Shown: in pieces, positions 1 through 7,278 of the stretch
Layout: each line of letters begins with the position of its first letter
Position numbering within the stretch: position 1 is the stretch's first letter
DNA from: Legionella genomosp. 1
GTDB taxonomy: Bacteria; Pseudomonadota; Gammaproteobacteria; Legionellales; Legionellaceae
DNA: 15,707 nucleotides
Direction: 5' to 3'
Assembly: GCA_945901965.1 (NCBI GenBank)
Contig: CAMDMN010000017.1
Location: forward strand, 1 to 15,707
Program-made: the position numbers and the translations under genes
Notes under the pieces: model-generated
Databases searched by the model: none
The model's input: the letters and a program-made list of their open reading frames with translations, nothing else
Told to the model about the DNA's origin: nothing

Positions 1-236
1 TCTCAAGAGAAAGTGAAATTATTAATTTAGCAACCCAACTAGGCTTAATTGAAAAATCTGGAGCTTGGTATAGCTATAATAATGAAAAAATTGGTCAGGG
101 CAAAGAAAACGTCCGTATGTATCTTAAAGAGAACAAAGAATTAGCAACCTTTTTAGAGCAAAAAATAAGAGAAGAGTATTTAGTTAAAAAAACAAAACCA
201 CTTGTTGAGACTGTGGCTGAAGAGATTGAAGGGTAA
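1..236 (+). CDS. recA: RecA recombinase, C-terminal fragment (5' end outside window)
   Basis: This is the last 78 or so codons of RecA, the ATP-dependent strand-exchange protein that also triggers LexA self-cleavage. The frame opens at the window edge and ends at TAA 234-236. It reads (I)SRESEIINLA, then IEKSGAWYSY and IGQGKENVRMYL, which match the start of the RecA C-terminal domain (GISREGEL, IEKSGAWYSYNGERIGQGKENVR in E. coli). The acidic tail is short and ends VAEEIEG, within the normal range for gammaproteobacteria. The ATPase core lies upstream of the window. The recX frame starts inside this gene, so the two are co-transcribed and probably translationally coupled. No terminator lies between them. 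The family call is secure; only the 5' part is missing. Confidence 0.97.
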   Translation, partial: SRESEIINLATQLGLIEKSGAWYSYNNEKIGQGKENVRMYLKENKELATFLEQKIREEYLVKKTKPLVETVAEEIEG

Positions 237-663
237 TGCTTATAATCATGCGGTGCGCCTCTTAAGTAGGCGCGAGCATGGCGCTCATGAGCTTGCAACT
301 AAATTAGCTTTAAAAGGTTATTTTCATGATGATATATCAGAAGCAATTCAAAAATGTATTCGTCTAGAGTTGCAATCTGATGCGCGGTTTGTAGAAAATA
401 TTTGTCGACTTCGTATACGGCAAGGTTATGGTCCTGTAAGAATTCGTAAAGAACTGCAAAATTTATATATTGATAGTGAACTTATAGCTTCAGCTCTGCA
501 TCAAGAAAAAGACAATTGGTTAGATTATGCCGCTTTAGTTTTAGAGAAAAAATTTAAAGAGCAAATCGAGCTAACATTTAGCGCCATACAAAAACAAAAA
601 CAATTTTTGTTGTATCGCGGGTTTTCAATCGATACCATTAATATGGTTTTTAATAATTATTAA
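202..663 (+). CDS. recX: RecX, regulator of RecA
   Basis: RecX binds RecA filaments and limits their growth and ATPase/recombinase activity. The protein is about 150 residues, the usual RecX length. It shows the three-helix-repeat pattern: AVRLLSRREHGAHEL near the N-terminus, then DARFVENICRLRIRQGYGPVRIRKEL in the middle (given here as the RecX DxRFxxxxxxxRxxxGxGPxxIxxEL pattern), and FLLYRGFSIDTI near the end. The start is uncertain. No in-frame ATG precedes the conserved region and the available starts are TTG codons (202, 205, 226), all inside recA. I keep 202 as the longest form. The gene ends with tandem stops (TAATAA, 661-666). It lies 14 bases before alaS, in the common recA-recX-alaS order. 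Confidence 0.9.
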   Translation: MLRLWLKRLKGNAYNHAVRLLSRREHGAHELATKLALKGYFHDDISEAIQKCIRLELQSDARFVENICRLRIRQGYGPVRIRKELQNLYIDSELIASALHQEKDNWLDYAALVLEKKFKEQIELTFSAIQKQKQFLLYRGFSIDTINMVFNNY

Positions 664-677
664 TAAAGTTGTGTAAT

Positions 678-3260
678 ATGAAATCTAAAGAATTAAGAAA
701 AGCATTTTTGGATTATTTTGAGAAACAAGGCCACCAAATTATGCCTTCAAGCCCATTGGTGCCAACAAATGATTCAACGTTATTGTTCACCAATGCAGGT
801 ATGGTGCAATTTAAAGATACCTTTTTAGGCCACGAAATTCGCTCATATACTCGTGCTGCAAGTTCACAGTGCTGTGTACGTGCAGGTGGGAAGCATAATG
901 ATTTGGAAAATGTTGGGTATACCGCAAGACACCATACATTTTTTGAGATGCTCGGAAATTTTAGTTTCGGTGATTATTTTAAACGAGAAGCTATCACCTA
1001 TGCTTGGGAATTTTTGACCGGTGTTCTTAAATTACCGGCAGAGCGTTTATGGGTAACCGTATATAAAGATGATGATGAAGCTGCTGATATATGGCTTAAA
1101 GAAATAGGTGTATCGAAGGACAGATTTTCTCGATGCGGGGATGAAGATAATTTCTGGTCGATGGGGGATACAGGTCCTTGTGGCCCATGTTCTGAAATTT
1201 TTTATGATCATGGTCCAAAAATTCCTGGAGGACCACCAGGTAGTGCTGATGGTGATCTTGATCGTTATATTGAAATCTGGAACTTAGTGTTCATGCAATA
1301 TAATCGCGATAAAGAAGGAAATCTTCATCCATTGCCAAAGCCTTCAGTTGATACTGGCATGGGGCTTGAGCGAATTGCTGCGGTTATTCAAGGAGTTCAT
1401 TCTAATTATGAGATTGATAGCTTTCAGGATTTAATTCATGCAATTGCTAAATTAGCTAATGGGGTGGATATTAGCCATCCTTCATTAAAAGTTATTGCAG
1501 ATCATATTCGAGCGTGCTCATTTTTAATTGCTGAAGGTGTTTTACCTAGTAATGAAGGGCGTGGATATGTGTTGCGACGTATCATTCGACGCGCAGTGCG
1601 TCATGGTAATAAACTTAAAATGCCTACCCCATTTTTTTGTAATTTAGTGAAGCCACTTGGCGATGTCATGGGTGATGCATATCCTGTATTAATTTCAGAA
1701 AAAACTAATATTGAGCGAGTTTTAGCACAGGAAGAAAATCAATTCGCACAAACTCTAGAGCATGGATTAGCTATCCTTGAAGAGCAAATTAAGAACTTGA
1801 AAGGGGATGTAATTACAGGTGAAATTGCTTTTAAACTTTATGACACTTATGGATTTCCATTAGATTTAACCGCTGACATCGCACGTGAGCATAATTTAAA
1901 AATTGATACTGATGGATTTAATATCTGTATGGAACAACAACGTGCACAATCACAATCAGCTAGTCAGTTTAATGTAGATTATTCTAAAGTTTTGCAGCTT
2001 GATGCGGTTTCATCTTTTCATGGATATGAAAAAGATTCATTGCAATCTAAGATTATTACAATTCTTTGTGATGGCGAAGAGGTTAAAGAATTAACCGTCG
2101 GAAAAACAGCATATATTGTACTTGATAATACTCCTTTTTACGCAGAAAGTGGTGGGCAAGTTGGTGATAAAGGTGAGATATATTGCGATGCAGGAAATTT
2201 TCGTGTCGATAATACGCAAAAAATAGGTCAGGCTATAGTCCAGATTGGTGAGTTAACCACTGGTAAATTTAAGATCCAACAAAAGGTGCATGCATCTATT
2301 GATGCTAAAAGGCGTGATGCTATTCGTTTAAATCATACTTCAACTCATTTATTACATGCGGCATTAAAGCATATTGTAGGTAATCATGTGCAGCAAAAAG
2401 GATCTTTAGTTGATTTTGATCGTGCTCGCTTTGATTTTTCACATAATGAAGCATTATCAAAATCTAATCTTAAAGAGTTGGAAATTTTAGTAAATGAAAA
2501 AATTCGCGAAAATTTTGAAGTTATAACTCAGGAAATGAGTATCGATGATGCTAAGAAATCCAATGCTCTAGCTTTATTCGGCGAAAAATATAGTGAAAAA
2601 GTAAGAGTTCTTTCCATCGATGATTTTTCTAAAGAGTTATGTGGTGGTACACATGTTAAGCGTACAGGTGATATAGGGTTGTTTAAAATTACGGCAGAAT
2701 ATGGAGTAGCAAGTGGTGTTAGGCGGATTGAATTTTTAACTGGTGTTTACGCCTTACAATGGGTGCATCAGGAGTTAGGATTACTTGATGGTATTGCATC
2801 AGATCTTAAAACTACTACAAGTTTTGTAAATGAAAAGCTTGTTCAAGTCTTGCAAGAGGCAAAAATTCAAGAAAAAGAATTAACTAGTCTTAAACAAAAA
2901 TTAGCAGAACAATCAGGAAATGCTTTACTTTCCGAGGTCCAAAAGATTGGAGAGGTTAATTTATTAGTTAAGAAGATTGATAATATCGATGGTCAGGGTT
3001 TAAGAACAATGCTTGATCAATTAAAGTCTAGTTTAGATTCCGCGGTTATTATTTTAATTTCTGTATCGACAGATAAAATATCTGTCGTTGCGGGAGTTAG
3101 TAAATCTATCCTAGGAAAAGTACCATCTGCTAGAGATTTTGTTACACATCTATGTGGCAAAGGTGGTGGGCGCGATGATATGGCACAAGGTGGCGGATTA
3201 TTGCCTGAAGATCTTGATTCTAAGATAGATTTTATTTCTAAGATGATTAGTGGTTCTTAA
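678..3260 (+). CDS. alaS: Alanyl-tRNA synthetase
   Basis: Cytoplasmic class II synthetase that charges tRNA-Ala and clears mischarged Ser/Gly. I take ATG 678 (860 aa) rather than the in-frame TTG at 669, because MKSKELRKAFLDYF aligns with the usual AlaRS N-terminus. Domains in order: aminoacylation core with HTFFEMLGNFSFGDYF at about residues 86-101, TGPCGPCSEI at 165-174 and motif 3 GMGLERIAAV at 227-236; editing domain with zinc/catalytic HxxxH at 553-557 (HTSTH) and CxxxH at 655-659 (CGGTH); a coiled-coil linker; and the C-terminal DHHA1 (C-Ala) domain with the glycine-rich GKGGGRDDMAQGGG. Length is close to the E. coli enzyme (about 876). It follows recX by 14 bases with no strong Shine-Dalgarno, suggesting readthrough from the recA operon. 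In many gammaproteobacteria csrA comes next; here it does not. Confidence 0.98.
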   Translation: MKSKELRKAFLDYFEKQGHQIMPSSPLVPTNDSTLLFTNAGMVQFKDTFLGHEIRSYTRAASSQCCVRAGGKHNDLENVGYTARHHTFFEMLGNFSFGDYFKREAITYAWEFLTGVLKLPAERLWVTVYKDDDEAADIWLKEIGVSKDRFSRCGDEDNFWSMGDTGPCGPCSEIFYDHGPKIPGGPPGSADGDLDRYIEIWNLVFMQYNRDKEGNLHPLPKPSVDTGMGLERIAAVIQGVHSNYEIDSFQDLIHAIAKLANGVDISHPSLKVIADHIRACSFLIAEGVLPSNEGRGYVLRRIIRRAVRHGNKLKMPTPFFCNLVKPLGDVMGDAYPVLISEKTNIERVLAQEENQFAQTLEHGLAILEEQIKNLKGDVITGEIAFKLYDTYGFPLDLTADIAREHNLKIDTDGFNICMEQQRAQSQSASQFNVDYSKVLQLDAVSSFHGYEKDSLQSKIITILCDGEEVKELTVGKTAYIVLDNTPFYAESGGQVGDKGEIYCDAGNFRVDNTQKIGQAIVQIGELTTGKFKIQQKVHASIDAKRRDAIRLNHTSTHLLHAALKHIVGNHVQQKGSLVDFDRARFDFSHNEALSKSNLKELEILVNEKIRENFEVITQEMSIDDAKKSNALALFGEKYSEKVRVLSIDDFSKELCGGTHVKRTGDIGLFKITAEYGVASGVRRIEFLTGVYALQWVHQELGLLDGIASDLKTTTSFVNEKLVQVLQEAKIQEKELTSLKQKLAEQSGNALLSEVQKIGEVNLLVKKIDNIDGQGLRTMLDQLKSSLDSAVIILISVSTDKISVVAGVSKSILGKVPSARDFVTHLCGKGGGRDDMAQGGGLLPEDLDSKIDFISKMISGS

Positions 3261-3300
3261 TTTTATAATAGATATACTGCAATATAATCCCCAATATTTG

Positions 3301-3336
3301 TGCCCAATTAAAATTGTATTTTGATTTTGTTGGGCA
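3301..3336 (+). terminator. Possible hairpin after alaS
   Basis: TGCCCAA (3301-3307) and TTGGGCA (3330-3336) form a 7-bp perfect stem, with partly complementary A/T-rich sequence inside the arms. It sits 40 bases after the alaS stop and well ahead of the next gene. No T-run follows (TAAAACAG), so it is not a classical intrinsic terminator. A second AT-rich stem (AAATGTT/AACATTT, 3352-3370) follows shortly after. Confidence 0.3.
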
Positions 3337-3377
3337 TAAAACAGTCAACATAAATGTTTTAATAACATTTTATAGTG

Positions 3378-3410
3378 CTTAATAATTCATTAAGGTTTGT
3401 ATTATATACT
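3378..3410 (+). promoter_or_regulatory. Candidate PmrA-like direct-repeat box and -10 of the carrier-like gene
   Basis: CTTAATAAT (3378-3386), TC, then ATTAAGGTT (3389-3397) form two half-sites 11 bp apart. By my count this matches 14 of 18 positions of the cTTAATatT-N2-cTTAATatT box described for PmrA in Legionella and Coxiella. A good -10, TATACT (3405-3410), lies 7 bases further on, and no recognisable -35 is present. This is the arrangement expected if an activator replaces the -35. The region is AT-rich, so chance is a real alternative. A similar box precedes the neighbouring small gene (4992-5012). Confidence 0.4.
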
Positions 3411-3446
3411 TCATGTACATATTTAATGCACGTAAGGTGATTTAAA

Positions 3447-4664
3447 ATGCCAGGTAAAGACGAAGAAATTAAGAAAACAGCTGTGATCACTGTTGAACCT
3501 AATGTTGAACCCACCGTTGAACCTACAGATGTATCTTCTACTGAGGTCAAAAAACCTTGGTCAGTTGAACAAGATTACGTTTGGCGAGCCGCAAATTTTG
3601 GAACAGTTGCTTTAGCTACTACCACAGGTATTTTAGCTGGTCAAAGTCCAATGAAAACGATATTAGTTAATTTACTCAAGCAAAGTCCTATCAAACCCAT
3701 ATCAAATGTAGGATTATTTGGTATTGCTAAATTATTATATGCAGGCACCGGGGCAGCCTTTGGTGGCTCAGCTGCAAGAACTCTCTGGGTTTCAGCTGCT
3801 AAAGATGGTGCTAAACCTGTTGAAGGGGCATTAGCTAGAGAAGGAGCATTTACTAGAGATACATTTGCAGGAGATAAAGCTTTAGGTGAATCGAGAGCAC
3901 TTTCTGAAGAGGTAGGGTTGGTTTCTGAAGTCGTAGCTAAAGAAGCAGCTTTAGAAGACAAATTTGCAAGAGGTTCGCGTATTGTATCTATGTCGTTTGG
4001 AGAAATTTTATTTACAAATTATTCGGAGTCACTATCTACGTTAAGAAAAGCTGGAGTTCTTCCCCCCGACTTTAAGCCTTACACTAGTTATAATGCATCA
4101 AAATTAATTACCGGCGGTTTTTTACCAAGATTTGGTGCTGGTCTTATTAATATGGGAGCGCTATGTATTTTGGAAGAAAAAATAGCCGGGAATATATCAA
4201 TTCAAGATGAGGTACAAAAGCGCATCACTTCAGGTGTATTAAGCGGCATTGCAGGTGCTCTTTGTTCTTACCCTCTTTCATTATTTAAAGATTATGTACA
4301 AGTTCAATCTACAGTTAAAGACGGGAAATTGTATAATAAAGGCGCACTTGCAGCGGCACAAGAATTATATGATACCTTTAAAGGAGAACCACTATCATCA
4401 TCTTTTATGAAATTTATTAAAATCAGTAAAATACAACTTCCAATTAGAGTGGTTATGACTGGATATGTATTTGGAATGATTGGTGGAATCATGGCAACGT
4501 TGGGCAACGAGCCATTAAGATCAGTTGTGCCAGAGAAATTTCAACCGCCCACTCCAGCAGTATCTAGCGTTGGATTTTTTGCTCAGGCTCGAAGGATTAC
4601 TCCTGCGGCTTTAGAAGGTAAACCTGCTACTGAAGCTGCTCCAACTAGAGTTGAACTGAGATAA
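3447..4664 (+). CDS. Divergent mitochondrial-carrier-family-like membrane protein, candidate secreted effector
   Basis: Start ATG 3447 has a strong Shine-Dalgarno (TAAGGTGA, 3433-3440, 6-base gap). The 405-aa product begins with a polar tail holding three VEP units (residues 17-27), then about six hydrophobic segments in three pairs. The third pair is clearest: SGVLSGIAGALCSYPLSLFKDYVQVQ at 262-287 resembles the odd helix of a mitochondrial carrier followed by PxxxxK..Q, and FMKFIKISKIQLPIRVVMTG at 320-339 resembles the even helix. Repeat 1 has GILAGQSPMKTILVNLLKQ (61-79) and LLYAGTGAAFGGSAARTLW (96-114). Repeat 2 is more degenerate (180-247). A charged insert of about 65 residues (115-180) separates repeats 1 and 2. 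Carriers are eukaryotic; the bacterial precedent is the Legionella effector LncP. An effector role is inferred. It could instead be an unrelated Ala/Gly-rich membrane protein. Confidence 0.55.
   Translation: MPGKDEEIKKTAVITVEPNVEPTVEPTDVSSTEVKKPWSVEQDYVWRAANFGTVALATTTGILAGQSPMKTILVNLLKQSPIKPISNVGLFGIAKLLYAGTGAAFGGSAARTLWVSAAKDGAKPVEGALAREGAFTRDTFAGDKALGESRALSEEVGLVSEVVAKEAALEDKFARGSRIVSMSFGEILFTNYSESLSTLRKAGVLPPDFKPYTSYNASKLITGGFLPRFGAGLINMGALCILEEKIAGNISIQDEVQKRITSGVLSGIAGALCSYPLSLFKDYVQVQSTVKDGKLYNKGALAAAQELYDTFKGEPLSSSFMKFIKISKIQLPIRVVMTGYVFGMIGGIMATLGNEPLRSVVPEKFQPPTPAVSSVGFFAQARRITPAALEGKPATEAAPTRVELR
3492..3527 (+). repeat. Three 12-bp in-frame tandem units (VEP repeat)
   Basis: GTTGAACCT, GTTGAACCC and GTTGAACCT start at 3492, 3504 and 3516, each followed by one variable codon. 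They encode VEPN, VEPT, VEPT in the N-terminal tail of the carrier-like protein. The array looks like recent in-frame slippage and may vary in copy number between strains. Confidence 0.75.
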
Positions 4665-4706
4665 GTAGTTCATGCATATCAGTAAAAAACATAGGATATC
4701 TTTACT

Positions 4707-4727
4707 ATTGGGGGCATTGCCCCCAAT
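4707..4727. terminator. Hairpin between convergent genes
   Basis: ATTGGGGGC (4707-4715) and GCCCCCAAT (4719-4727) form a perfect 9-bp stem with a 3-base loop. It lies midway between the stops of the carrier-like gene (+) and the small 71-aa gene (-). It is the most GC-rich stretch in the island. A T-run is absent on both sides, so termination in either direction is inferred from position and stem strength. Confidence 0.5.
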
Positions 4728-4748
4728 ATATGAGTGTTATATAAAGAG

Positions 4749-4964
4749 TTAAGCTAATTGCGGTGGCTGCTTAATAGTTTCTTCTTTAGATTCAGAATTA
4801 TTAAGCCCAATAGAAGGCTTTGTTATCTGTTTTGCAAAAATACTAATTCTATTGCCAGCATATCTTGATGTTAGATCTACAGCTTCTGCGAAGGCTACAA
4901 CCCCCATAGCTAGGCCGGTATCTTTGACAACGTGCCTTGCAAAGTTAAATGCTGCTCGATACAT
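4749..4964 (-). CDS. Small protein of unknown function (71 aa)
   Basis: I do not recognise this family. The start ATG (4962-4964) has a strong Shine-Dalgarno (AAGGGGAA on the minus strand, 4971-4978) six bases away, which is the main reason to call it real. The N-terminal half is a weakly hydrophobic, amphipathic Ala/Val-rich stretch (about residues 13-30, VKDTGLAMGVVAFAEAVDL). The middle is basic (RYAGNRISIFAKQITK). The tail is polar and acidic, SESKEETIKQPPQLA, a glutamate cluster just before the C-terminus that resembles the E-block of some Dot/Icm substrates. There is no cleavable signal peptide or clear transmembrane helix. It converges on the carrier-like gene and has its own upstream region with a direct-repeat box and a TATAAT element. 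Secretion is only a speculation. Confidence 0.65.
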   Translation of the reverse strand: MYRAAFNFARHVVKDTGLAMGVVAFAEAVDLTSRYAGNRISIFAKQITKPSIGLNNSESKEETIKQPPQLA

Positions 4965-4991
4965 GAATCATTCCCCTTATATTTCTACTAG

Positions 4992-5012
4992 AAACCTTAA
5001 GGTTTCCTTAAG
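4992..5012 (-). promoter_or_regulatory. Direct-repeat/palindrome box upstream of the 71-aa gene
   Basis: Read on the minus strand, CTTAAG-N5-CTTAAG followed by GTTT spans 5012-4992, with half-sites 11 bp apart. This resembles the CTTAAT-N5-CTTAAT pattern of PmrA boxes and shares TTAA-N7-TTAAGGTTT with the box before the carrier-like gene. The same bases contain two overlapping dyads: the perfect 16-bp palindrome 4991-5006 (GAAACC TTAA GGTTTC) and a CTTAAGG/CCTTAAG stem with a 3-base loop (4996-5012). A minus-strand TATAAT at 5023-5028 would place the box just inside the transcript, so an operator or RNA hairpin role is equally possible. Confidence 0.4.
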
Positions 5013-5030
5013 ACAATAATCCATTATATA

Positions 5031-5048
5031 TTATTTTATACAAAATAA
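5031..5048. repeat. AT-only inverted repeat upstream of the 71-aa gene
   Basis: TTATTTT (5031-5037) and AAAATAA (5042-5048) are perfect inverted arms around a 4-base centre. It lies between the stop of the SDR gene and the TATAAT at 5023-5028. It could be a weak terminator for the SDR/oxidase operon or simply composition. Confidence 0.3.
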
Positions 5049-5090
5049 AACCATTTATTGTAAATAAATACACACCATGACTCTTTTTTG

Positions 5091-5804
5091 TTAGACACCC
5101 TTCATTTTTTTATAAATAAAATAAGGCAATCTAGTAATAATTCCCATAATAAATTTCCAGAAAAATGGATGATAGATTAGATTTTTCTTTGCTTTCAATG
5201 CCTGCCAGCATGCTTTGGCACATGCCTTTGGCGGAGATGCGTAAAAAACACCGGGCATTCCATGTGTTACATGGGTATCAATAAATCCTAAGCGGGCGAT
5301 AGTAATTTGTTGGTTTTTAGATGCTAGTTGTTGCAGTCCTTCTAAATAAATTTCAATGGCAGCCTTAGACGCACCATATAGACTATTTTTAGCTCTTCCT
5401 CTACATGCAGCCACCGAGCTTATGAAAATTAAATTATGTTGATTTTGTTTTTTATGCCAGTAAGCATTAATAATATTGGCTGTATTAGTTACGTTAACTC
5501 TAAGTAATTCATTAATTTTATCGAAATTAAGTTCATTATTATTAAGCATGCAACTATGGGCGATGAAAAGATCGATATTTTTATAATTTTCTAAAATCGT
5601 AATTAACGGAAAAATATCTTTTGCTAAATCTGCAATAATAACTTCACAATTTACGTGATAGCGTAGATTAATATCATTAGCGATAATTTCAACCTTAGCC
5701 TTATCTCGACCAGCAAGAATCAAATTGTTCTTCAGAGATGCTGCAATTATTGCGAACTCTTCAGCAATTATCGATGTAGCACCTAAAATAACCCAAGTTC
5801 TCAT
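5091..5804 (-). CDS. DprE2-like short-chain dehydrogenase (2'-keto reductase of polyprenyl-phosphoryl pentose)
   Basis: A 237-aa NAD(P)-dependent SDR. It has the Rossmann loop GATSIIAE (residues 8-15), AGRD at 31-34, ADL at 58-60, catalytic Ser130 (FISSVA) and YxxxK at 143-147 (YGASK). The C-terminal segment, about 205-237 (YHPFFWKFIMGIITRLPYFIYKKM), is amphipathic and basic like the membrane-facing tail of DprE2-type SDRs. By family knowledge DprE2 reduces the 2'-keto intermediate made by DprE1, completing ribose-to-arabinose epimerisation on a polyprenyl phosphate. Its ATG overlaps the stop of the upstream oxidase in an ATGA (5801-5804), so the two are translationally coupled. The paired context supports the function better than the sequence alone, since SDRs are numerous. 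The lipid and sugar are inferred. Confidence 0.75.
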   Translation of the reverse strand: MRTWVILGATSIIAEEFAIIAASLKNNLILAGRDKAKVEIIANDINLRYHVNCEVIIADLAKDIFPLITILENYKNIDLFIAHSCMLNNNELNFDKINELLRVNVTNTANIINAYWHKKQNQHNLIFISSVAACRGRAKNSLYGASKAAIEIYLEGLQQLASKNQQITIARLGFIDTHVTHGMPGVFYASPPKACAKACWQALKAKKNLIYHPFFWKFIMGIITRLPYFIYKKMKGV

Positions 5805-7099
5805 AATAATCCTAAACGTTTACCTAACATAGAACTCATCGGACTATTATAATGCGCTAATAGCTCAGAAAATTCTTTATGTTTAGGATACATTATTATA
5901 AATTGTTCGCGGTTAAGGTTTAAGTCTTTAGCAAGATAAATAGTACCATCGCTTCTAGTTATTAACTCATTCATCGCAGTAATGGCAGCTTTAGCTTCTT
6001 TATTATTAATAAAATCAATGGCTAACGTAAATCCTTTTTTTGGAAATGATAATAAACCTAATCCTTCTTTCGTAAAATACTTTAAAACTGTAAGGGTGGG
6101 TATCGCTTTATGTTGATTAATCAAAATCAATAAATTAGATATTATATTTATGGCGCTAGATTCATTAAATACAGCTTGAAATTGTAATAAACCATTTTTA
6201 CCATATAAGTGATTCCAATTATTAATTTTATCTAAAGGATTATTATATTCTTCAAGACTAATAATTTTGTTATCGTGTTTTATATTATGAAAATAAACGC
6301 GATTAAATTGTTTCATTAAATATTTAGATATAAAACGAGGAGAAAATTTTGGTATGGAGAATTTATATTTAGGTTTTGTATTTATATCTTGTGTTTCTGG
6401 TTTGATATGTGAAGCAATTGATAATATAGCGCGAGGATTATTTAGTAAATCAAGCCATGCAACTTGATAGTCTGCTTTAATTCCCTCATCTTGCATATAT
6501 GTTAATAAATCTTCTATATTAGTAAATTTAAGTGATTTTTTTAAGACAAAAGGGTACGCTTTTTTAAGTTTAATGGCAATTCGCTTTATAACTCCAGTTA
6601 AACCAAGTCCTCCGATTGTTGCTTTAAATAGTTCTTTATTTACTGAATTACTACAAATTATGGATTTATTAGATAATTGTAATTCTATCCAAATAATATG
6701 TTCGCCTAGGCTGCCTTCTTTATGGTTATTTTTACCATGAACATCATTAGCAATACCACCAGCCAATGTAGCTTTTAACGTTCCTGGAATTACTGGTGGG
6801 ATAAAATTTTCATCAAGTAAAACAAGATCTTGAAAAGTCACGGCTCCCTGGCAAACAGCAATTGATGTTGTTGGGTCAAATGATATTATATGATTTAGAC
6901 GAGAAGTATCGATAATTGTTTTTTGATCATTAACACAGCAGTCGCTATAACTTAAACCATTGCCACGAGCTAGTATTCCATTAGAACCATTTGTTTTTAA
7001 TATGCTTTCTAATTGCCATTCATCATCAGGCCGCACGCAGGATGATGTGGTATTAATCGCTCGACTAAAGTTGGAGAATTTTTTTAATTTAGATTTCAT
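5801..7099 (-). CDS. DprE1-like FAD-dependent polyprenyl-phosphoryl-pentose 2'-oxidase
   Basis: A 432-aa FAD oxidoreductase of the VAO/PCMH fold. FAD-binding motifs are ARGNGLSYSD at 44-53, VIPGT at 103-107 and NDVHGKNNHKEGSLGEH at 118-134, matching the IHGKNHHSAGSFGNH of mycobacterial DprE1. The substrate domain ends in GTIYLAKD with the conserved lysine (Lys391, equivalent to Lys418 of M. tuberculosis) and the FIIMYPKHKEF segment. The residue matching Cys387, the target of covalent benzothiazinone inhibitors, is Ala360 (GFTLAIDF versus GWNICVDF). The role is oxidation of the sugar 2'-OH, the first half of an epimerisation finished by the downstream SDR. No arabinosyltransferase or phosphoribosyl-lipid synthase is in view. 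The start at 7099 fits the family N-terminus, though the AGAGG-like sequence directly abuts the ATG, an unfavourable ribosome-site spacing. Confidence 0.82.
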   Translation of the reverse strand: MKSKLKKFSNFSRAINTTSSCVRPDDEWQLESILKTNGSNGILARGNGLSYSDCCVNDQKTIIDTSRLNHIISFDPTTSIAVCQGAVTFQDLVLLDENFIPPVIPGTLKATLAGGIANDVHGKNNHKEGSLGEHIIWIELQLSNKSIICSNSVNKELFKATIGGLGLTGVIKRIAIKLKKAYPFVLKKSLKFTNIEDLLTYMQDEGIKADYQVAWLDLLNNPRAILSIASHIKPETQDINTKPKYKFSIPKFSPRFISKYLMKQFNRVYFHNIKHDNKIISLEEYNNPLDKINNWNHLYGKNGLLQFQAVFNESSAINIISNLLILINQHKAIPTLTVLKYFTKEGLGLLSFPKKGFTLAIDFINNKEAKAAITAMNELITRSDGTIYLAKDLNLNREQFIIMYPKHKEFSELLAHYNSPMSSMLGKRLGLL

Positions 7100-7263
7100 C
7101 CTCTTAGTTTCGCATGATTACCATTAATAATAAAATATTTTATTTTTCGACTATACTTAAAATAAACCATGAAATTGTAATGGTTGATTAGCAATAAATT
7201 ATAATTTTTTATTTGTATCTTTTTAGGTTATTTAAGCTCCGCGTTTAGAAAAGAATAATAAAA

Positions 7264-7278
7264 AAGGAGATAGATGTG
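7264..7278 (+). promoter_or_regulatory. Ribosome binding site that sets a GTG start for fliA
   Basis: AAGGAGA (7264-7270) stands five bases before GTG 7276. An ATG at 7274 overlaps this start but is in another frame, so the GTG is the start even though an ATG is adjacent. Confidence 0.7.

Noticed and set aside
669..677. TTG 669 as the alaS start
   Set aside because: ATG 678 gives the normal AlaRS N-terminus; the extra three residues match nothing.
3641..3961. 106-aa open frame on the minus strand, Ala/Ser/Pro-rich
   Set aside because: It lies wholly inside the carrier-like gene, has no ribosome site that I can see, and its composition mirrors the Ala/Gly-rich coding strand.
6010..6040. Ala360 in the DprE1-like enzyme as an inactivating change
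   Set aside because: The matching cysteine is not catalytic; active mycobacterial DprE1 enzymes with Ala or Ser are known, and the key lysine and FAD motifs remain.
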